DNA of 64,000 nt. Source: Physella acuta. Its lineage: Eukaryota > Mollusca > Gastropoda > Physidae. Below the pieces are notes generated by a model, which was given only the letters and a program-made list of their open reading frames with translations, ran no database searches and was not told where the DNA came from. Both the position numbers and the translations under genes were made by a program. Shown piece after piece: positions 57,240-64,000 of the stretch. Within the stretch, counting starts at the first letter, position 1. Every line of letters begins with the position of its first letter. The DNA is taken from NCBI RefSeq assembly GCF_028476545.1, contig NW_026731901.1, positions 1 to 64,000 on the forward strand, written 5' to 3'.

Positions 57240-57560
57240 TGGTAATTTATCATTACTTTAAATGTTATATTATACGCAGTGGTACAATAGTATGGAGCAA
57301 CATTATATACACCTGTATAAGATGTAAAATGGTGTACCGTGTGTAAACACGTGGTATAAATAAACTAGGTATTGTGCTGGGTTATAGAAAACGGTGTACT
57401 ATATAAAATAGTGTACCATTGTGTACAATGGTGATATATGTACATCTGTATAATGGATAAAATGGTGTGGCGAGCGTAAACATGCGATATGTGTGTGTAC
57501 AATTGTTGTATGTACAACTGTACGCAGTGTACAAATGGTAGCCTATACGGTAAGAAATCA
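57240..57560 (+). repeat. Degenerate GTACA/GTGTAC repeats
   Basis: Loose 40-50-base units with AATGGTGTACCGTGTGTAAA and similar strings. Confidence 0.55.
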
Positions 57561-57765
57561 CAAGGAGCAATATGATCTATGACCAACGTATCAAGAATGT
57601 GAGGCAGGTATTGATTAGCCCATTTACCAGTGCAATACATAACATTAATGAAAACGTGCCTACGGCTAGCAGGCATATGTACACATAAACACATACACAT
57701 ATGTTAATATTACTGCCCACTTGTTTACCCCTATTAACAATATCAAATCTACATTCACATAAATA

Positions 57766-58118
57766 TGTTGTATGAAGCGTTGACAACATACATATACATG
57801 TTGTATGAAGCGTCGACAACATACATATACATGTTGTATGAAGCATTGACAACATACATATACATGTATGAAGCGTTAACAACATACAAATACATGTTGT
57901 ATGAAGCGCTGACAACATACAAATAAAAGTGATATGAAACGTAGACAACATACTTATATATGTTTTATGAAGCTTTGACAACATACTAAATACATGTTGT
58001 ATGAAGCGGTAACAACATACACATATATGTTGTGTGAAGCGTTGACAACATACATATACATGTTGTATGCAACGCTGAACAACATAGAAAAAAAAACCAT
58101 TATATTGTATGAAGCGGT
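57766..58118 (+). repeat. 33-bp minisatellite with internal dyad
   Basis: Units start at 57766, 57799 and 57832 and continue, more diverged, to about 58118: TGTTGTATGAAGCGTTGACA then ACATACATATACA. Each unit contains TGTTGTATG...CAACATAC, so single strands can fold unit by unit. Confidence 0.93.
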
Positions 58119-59534
58119 GTCTAAACTCATATATAATTTAAAAACCAAAGGTACGCATACGCATAATAAACGTATGTCAGTCGCTATATACATATCACCT
58201 AACTTGATCGACTGACCTGATAATCCAACACGTGACCATGGTGATCCAGACCATGACAGCGTGAGTTCAAATCCAACCCGGAATGTCACTAAAGTTTAAA
58301 TTATATCCGCGAAAATAAAACCGCCGTGCCGCCATTCCGTCTGTTGTTGCGTTAATCCTTCAATTTGCGTTGTGACGCCTGGTCAGAAATTACAACCGCA
58401 AATACCGAACCTGCGGTGGCAAAACCACAATCACCACACACACCAGCCGACACGCCGGGTTTAAGCCGTCTGCTTATGTTAAAAAACTGATAGACTTTAT
58501 TTTAAAAGGGGAGGCAAATCGTGCGCTAGGGGAGGTAACTGATATTAAGGGGAGACTACTTATTTAAAATACAAGTAAAAATGTGAATGGACTTTTAAAG
58601 GGAAACAACCTACATTCAACAGGACAGACTTTTAAAGGGAAACAAGCCCACACTCAAGGGAGGTAATAAAAAATAGAATTTGACTTACGGCGAGGTAAAA
58701 ATTACACGTATTTAATTCCGACAAGGTGTGAAGCCGATGTATCACGAATGGCGATCAGGTGTCGGTATACAGGTACATCACGTGACTGGGTCAATGGCTA
58801 GATGCTGTTTAAACTGACAGATTTCGACGGGGCTGATCCCATCTCGAGGCTTAAGTTCGACACATCAACTTATTTTTGGATGGTCATTTTTTAAGCTGTC
58901 ATATACTGCTAGTTATTGCGAACATAATATACGTGTTTTTATTAGGCCAACATGGTGATACAGTTTTTTTTTTTTTCGTGAGAATATTTTCAAAACTTTT
59001 GTGTAAGCAGGTTTAGAGAGGGGTTGTCTATAACAGAAGGTAGTGGGGGGGGGGGGGGGGGGGAGATGATACAAATTTTAAAAGACGATTATTGGTCCAG
59101 TTGTTTCGCTAATTTAAATATTAGAGTTTTTTTTTTACAAGCTTTTATTTTTTTTTACAGCGGTTCATTTGTCCTTTGTTTTAGGCAGGCGTATCGATGT
59201 GGTTAGACTTAAAAGAAAAGCAAAAAGAAAATTGATAAATAGGTATAAAATAAGTTGAATAAACCTAATAATACGTTTGAATTTAAACTGCATTAGAGAA
59301 ATGATTTTAACAATATAATTTTTTTTTTCTTTACATTGAATTATGTTCGCGAAGACTGAAGTCAAAACGTTCGTTTATTGGGTTGGTTTCATAAGTTTTA
59401 TGCCCCACTGCTTCCGGTTATAATTCCCTTTTAAATGTCCTACCATTGGTCAAAACGGGAAAACCAGCAACCTGTGACAGGATGTACCAGTCAGGGTTGT
59501 CCCCACCCCACCCCCCCCCCCCCCAACTTAAAGG
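58119..59534. other. Non-coding DNA
   Basis: 58240-58280 has a tRNA-like box B (GTGAGTTCAAATCCAACCC), possibly another SINE head. 58560-58670 has two GACTTTTAAAGGGAAACAA copies. G run at 59045-59062. Confidence 0.4.
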
Positions 59535-59770
59535 TGGCAGTTGGTCTGACTCCCCCCATCCACCCCTCCCCCCACACAACCTCACCCTTCTGCACGCCAC
59601 CCCCAACTCCCCCCCCCCCCCTCCGACAGTTGGTCTGACCCCCCCACCCACATACACAACCACACCACCATGCACGCCACCCCCACCCCCCTCCGACAGT
59701 TGGTCTGACCCCCCCCCCCCACCCACACACACAACCCCCACCCTCATGCACGCCACCCCCACACACCCAC
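59535..59770 (+). repeat. ~70-bp C-rich tandem repeat, three units
   Basis: AGTTGGTCTGAC begins units at 59539, 59628 and 59698; each contains TGCACGCCACCCCCA. C-run length differences account for the varied spacing. Confidence 0.93.
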
Positions 59771-61217
59771 AGCTGTGGCCATGTCTACCAGCGGGTTCAA
59801 CGGCCAGGGCTATTCACGTGGGGTTGACCTCGGGCATTCGAGTTCACCCGGGCGTTATCAATACGATCATAACGACACGGGCTCATAACCCGTGGTAATC
59901 GTTCACTCGATACCCACATCCATCTTCGATACATTTCCCCCCTTTTCTTTATCAGCAATTGTTAATCCTACAATATCGATACTAAGTACTCATTATAACC
60001 AGCACTTCAGATTCCTGACCCTGACTACCTGACCCCAGGGAAAAGGTTCATGTAAAGCCAGGGGCGCGCGTTCAAGGCCGCTGCCTGCCTATAATTGTAG
60101 ATCGTTTTCTGATGGATTCGACATCGACCAGGCGACGGGTGGTTCCATATCTCTGACCCACGGCCCGGGGGGGGGGGGGGGGTTCTTTGTTAGGGTCGAC
60201 AACTAGGGCAGAACAAAGAAAGACACGATTTCACTGATAGACTTTTAATTAACGAACCATAACCCACTGTTTTAATTTTTGTTTTACAAATGCATGTTCA
60301 TTCATAATAATTCGAGGGTATAGAGGACAAATGCAGTATGTCCAATTTTTTAGGTAAAATAGATGTACATTTATACTGATACTGTAAAATAATACAAGCT
60401 ACAAGAACAATTATCTACAATGTCAGAAAAGTAGTATGCACATATTTTATGAATGTTTAAACATAATATTTTGCACTATTTTAACATCTTCCCGAGATTA
60501 TGTTTTTTGGACATACTGCGTTTGTCTTCTATATCCTCGATTCAATACGGTATTTGAAAAATATTCTTTTAGCATTTCAATCTATTCATTACTTGTCATC
60601 TACATAGTTTATACATTTTATTCCATTGCGTTTTTTTTAATGATCGTAATTTAAGTTCAAGTCATAACAATACAACAAGACGGAAACCAGTATTAAAAAT
60701 AATCCGTTTGACAAAACAGAACAAAAAAAAACACGATAAGAACGACAGGTTTATTTAATTTTTTTCAACGACCATTGATTTTTGGTAGACTTAAAAATGC
60801 AAACAGTAAAAACATGATTTCTGACTCAATGAGATTTCAATGACCGTTTTGACGTTTTTATTGTATTGTGTTCTAGTTGTGTGTTCTTATCAATTGAAAA
60901 AAATTAAGAGAACTAATTAAGTTTACTAAAAGTAATTTAAAGAACAAGTTTAATTTTTAGTAAGAAATTCTCTATACTTAAGATATCTTATTACAAGACA
61001 TGGATTTCGTGTTATTGAAAATTAAATAATGTAAATGTACATGTCGTAAAAGTTTTTTTTTTTTTTTTTACTAACGCTAATGTATTCTTTTATATAAGAA
61101 ACACACAATGTAATTTGTTTATACTGAAATATATGTTAGGAAGAACAAAGTATTATTATAGATTTCTGAGATTCAGTTAACACAAAGCGTGATTTTGAAC
61201 AACGTAATTTGTTTTGG
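59771..61217. other. Non-coding DNA
   Basis: A GC-richer patch (59790-60150) without a supported exon, G run at 60166-60181, then strongly AT-rich to 61217. Confidence 0.4.
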
Positions 61218-61285
61218 CGAGTGCTACTTGGACATTTGGCAATCGGCAGTTTGGTAATCGGCATTTGGGAGATAGGCATTCGGCA
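61218..61285 (+). repeat. ~13-bp TTTGGCAATCGGCA repeat
   Basis: About five imperfect units, including ATTTGGCAATCGGCA and GTTTGGTAATCGGCA. Confidence 0.7.
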
Positions 61286-61544
61286 AAATGCACAGCATAG
61301 CACCCTTGCATAGCCGATGGTAAGAATTTCTATTCTGCCTAATAAAAAGTTACCTAAATTATAAAACTATCAATTAATATCGTGAATTTAGAAAATATAA
61401 TATAAATATTTTGTTTAATAAGTTCCTACATTAGGTAACAATTAACATAACAACTACTCGTTCTACATACAGGATATGTTTTATGCCTACATACATACAT
61501 ACTATATCTCCACTAAATAATGTAAAAGAGAGGACTAATGTTTC

Positions 61545-61680
61545 TTTCAGGCTTTTTTCTCCGGGAGGGGGGTTCTTGATATCCTTGGGGGGGGGGGGGG
61601 GGGACTTTCTTCGGGGAAGCTCTGCCCGCCCCCCCCCCCCTCCGAAGAGATGCCTGGAATAAACTCTGTATATGACTTTT
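61545..61680. repeat. G/C-run module, inverted halves
   Basis: AATGTTTCTTTCAGGC with G-rich sequence on the left and a C-rich block with CGAAGAGATGCCTGGAATAAAC on the right form an imperfect inverted pair. The same strings occur singly at 13.5 and 47 kb. Confidence 0.55.
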
Positions 61681-61687
61681 TAACTAG

Positions 61688-61961
61688 TACTTATTACAAT
61701 GCCTGTTGGACAGAGTGGCCTAGGGGTAGAGAGCTGGACTGCTAAGTCTCGAGTTCGAATCCGGGTTCAAGTCAGTAGACCTCCCTGAGTCCACCCAGGG
61801 TACCTAACTCACGTTAGGGAGAGTAAAGGCGGCTGGGCATAGTGCTGACCACACTATCTCTTCATTTGCCGAGGTCACAGAAACAAGTGAACTCTACTTC
61901 ACTTGCACCATAGACCTTCAGGTTTGAAAGGGAAACTTTACTTTACTTATTACAATGCCTG
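61688..61961 (+). mobile_element. SINE-A, best copy, with 18-bp target duplication
   Basis: Body 61706-61943 lies between perfect direct repeats TACTTATTACAATGCCTG at 61688-61705 and 61944-61961. It has box A AGTGGCCTAGGGGTAGAG, box B CTCGAGTTCGAATCCGG, CACCCAGGGTACC (a short deletion), GTGCTGACCACACTATCTCT and the tail GGGAAACTTTACTTTACTTA. The duplication shows LINE-style retrotransposition; its perfection marks this as the youngest copy here. No protein is encoded; mobilising LINE not seen. Confidence 0.96.
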
Positions 61962-62110
61962 CTTCAGTTAATATTATTACATAGATATATAAACTCTACG
62001 TCATTTTGTAATATAAAACTTAATTTTATAACGTTTACAAATCTCCAAACTTTCTCCATATAGAGTGTCAAAAATAAATCATTCTGTATTTAGCATAAAT
62101 GAATTAAGAG

Positions 62111-62113
<3 letters not shown>

Positions 62114-62204
<91 letters not shown>
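62114..62204. repeat. (AT)n microsatellite
   Basis: About 45 AT units. Confidence 0.97.
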
Positions 62205-62207
<3 letters not shown>

Positions 62208-63507
62208 CTGGTTAAAAGTGCGTACATCCATTCAACAAAAGCTGACGAAAAGTACCCTCTAACACGAAGGACAAGACTTCCCCTAACACCAGCTGGGTTG
62301 TGTGTTTGCTCTGGGTCTTAGAACCAGCGCGTGAAGTACCGTCAGGGTGGTAGTGCTATCACTCAAGTGGTCTTTAAGATTACCACGAGTACTATTCCCC
62401 CATCTCACACTCCGGCTAGTGAAGGGGCTGCACAGCGGACAGTAAGGGGGGTCTATAAATAGGCCGTCCACTGTTGGGAGTATCGATAAGTAAAACGCGG
62501 TTGAGAAAGTCATTTTTTTTTGGTGAGCGACCCAGGCTTGTAGCTTGCTTGTAAATCTTCATGTATCATATTTTAATAGGAAGAGTGAAGTGTGAAATAC
62601 TGGGAGGGGATGATGAATTGGGGGGGGGGGGAGGAGGAGGGGGGGGGGTAATTTGTTAGCGCGAAATAGAAAGTGGAGATATTGTAAGGAGTAAGTAACT
62701 TGCGAAAAAAAAAAAGACGGCTTTAGGGTTAGGGGTGAAGGGGGGTAGAGTTTGAATGGAAATAAGAGTAGCGGAGGGATAGGAAAAGTGACGGGTGGAT
62801 AACGAAACTACAGGGTCACGATATGGGGTGGGAGGAGGGGGCAGGGACTTAGTCTGCAGACGCGTGTTGATTTAACCTAATTTAATTTTTCATACCGATA
62901 ATATTTTTATAGCCTAAAGCGCAGATTGTGTACTGTCAATCATAAGAATTTTCTCAAGAACTTTTTCCTGCAAACAAATCTTGAAAAAAAAGCTACATAA
63001 ATCGATTGTAAGCTAGAAAAATATAACACAAATGTAGTGATTAAAGATACAAACTTGCAATATAAACTTGGTAGATTTTTCTTGAGATTATAAACTTTGC
63101 TCAGGTAGGGATAAAAGGAGTAGATGTCTATTTTTAAAACTTGCATGCGTTATTTGTTGAGATAAAAATCCCACAAAATATTTCTAATTAAACACCTGAA
63201 AAGTTTAAGGGCTGGGTAAGTCTAGTTTGGTAGTGAAAGGTTAAAAGCAGCTTACATCAAGTATAACAGGTAAAACATATTCAAATCAAAATCGCAAAGT
63301 TACTTTACATTCCATATGTTTTTTCGAACACTGCCGTATATGTTAAAACATTTTGAAACCTTACTCATTTATAATTAGGAAAATTGAATTAGAACTAGAT
63401 AAGCCAGTACTATAAGCAGATCTAAGCTAAACATAACTAGATCTAGTCTTTCAGTTATGGGGAGTGGGAAAGGCTAGATATGAAAGCGTAATTGTAATGT
63501 TGAACGG
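62205..63507. other. Non-coding DNA; TATA-like site at 62454
   Basis: TATAAATA at 62454-62461 in a GC-richer patch (62290-62480) could be a core promoter, but no exon follows convincingly on either strand. G-rich tracts at 62619-62648; right half AT-rich. Confidence 0.35.
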
Positions 63508-63715
63508 GGTTTTCTCCTCCAAAGTATTACGTGGCAACTTGTTATGCGTCATATACACCATTGACTCCGATTTCAGCCTGCTTTTCTTTTTTGGATTTGC
63601 TTCCATAGCCTTTGTCCAACAAAGGACAAACTACAAGGCAGCAGTTGTTTGATTTTGGAGTTGTCTCTCCTAAAGGGGTTGCTGTCCTCCGGTATTGAGC
63701 CTCATCAGCCCGTGT
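63508..63715 (-). mobile_element. SINE-B copy, partial
   Basis: Retains ATTGACTCCGATTTCAGCCT, TTGCTTCCATAGCCTTTGTC, AACTACAAGGCAGCAGTTGT and the GAGCCTCATCAGCCCG portion; box B and head missing. Confidence 0.9.
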
Positions 63716-63732
63716 AGCCATTAAATTTTACC

Positions 63733-63882
63733 TATGGGGTCATCCATGTATGATGTGGACGTCCACACAAAGAGGGGGTGGGGGGGGGGGGTGGGTTTGT
63801 CGAAAGTCGACGCGTGTGGACGGGGGGGGGGGGGGTTAAAAAATTCAATTTTTTGTGGACGTCATAAATAGATGACCCCTAA
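63733..63882. mobile_element. Palindromic MITE-like element
   Basis: Left GGGGTCATCCATGTATGA and right, reversed, GGGGTCATCTATTTATGA match at 16 of 18 and run into ACGTCCAC on both sides; TA occurs next to each end. The middle holds two G runs. About 144 bp, non-coding. Confidence 0.7.
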
Positions 63883-64000
63883 GGCAACACAACTGGTGAT
63901 ACACAGAAAGTAGAAAACAGCCACACATGAAACTGCTACTGTGACAATTTGTATCAAATGTTCAGGGAATATTGAAGAAAATTGGAATGTTAAGTTAACG

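Noticed and set aside
59860-59905. CACGGGCTCATAACCCGTGG as a tRNA-Met anticodon arm
   Set aside because: No box A, box B or acceptor stem around it; a simple palindrome.

Overview
This is a eukaryotic, animal-type stretch: AT-rich, almost entirely non-coding, crowded with microsatellites, minisatellites, long G/C homopolymers, tRNA-derived SINEs and small inverted-repeat DNA transposons. The commonest SINE (SINE-A: tRNA-like head TGGCCTAGCGGTAGAGC, box B GAGTTCGAATCC, tail ending in TTTACTTTACTT) resembles SINEs I associate with heterobranch snails, so a gastropod mollusc is my best guess. That is recall and inference, not a database result. No ribosomal RNA, functional tRNA, bacterial operon or CRISPR array is seen, and I recognised no LTR, retroviral or Polinton coding region.

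Host coding evidence is thin. The best case is a 135-nt, 45-codon, phase 0-0 exon on the minus strand at 28924-29058 that encodes a coiled coil between a plausible acceptor and a consensus donor. Other candidates are less secure: a plus-strand first coding exon with a signal-peptide-like sequence (49074-49170, phase-1 donor); a minus-strand first coding exon (18998-19165) beside CRE, CCAAT and E-box motifs; a minus-strand 5' end below a CpG-rich block (8739-9120); and several short exon-like segments (954-1178, 2639-2747, 12268-12371, 30158-30241, 33738-33795, 48945-49007). Most are on the minus strand, so much of the window may be intron of one or more long minus-strand genes. I cannot link the exons without transcripts.

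Layout. 1-7 kb: AT-rich DNA, a perfect 19-bp-arm hairpin, pyrimidine and purine tracts. 7-13 kb: tandem repeats, a CpG-rich promoter-like block, a K50-homeodomain (TAATCC) site cluster, and a hAT-type MITE carrying a G-rich internal satellite. 13-28 kb: minisatellites interrupted by SINEs, a candidate gene start at 19 kb, and a hAT MITE with perfect 8-bp target duplication. 28-41 kb: the coiled-coil exon, tandem arrays, SINE clusters, a second repeat family (family C), and a long-TIR element with 8-bp target duplication. 41-45 kb: a degenerate but recognisable hAT transposon (8-bp target duplication, transposase motifs) followed by a nested inverted structure around a degenerate interstitial telomere-like CCCTAA array. 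45-64 kb: further minisatellites, a signal-peptide exon candidate, an inverted-repeat element built from GTCACAG motifs, a nearly intact SINE-A with 18-bp target duplication, and a palindromic MITE at the right edge.
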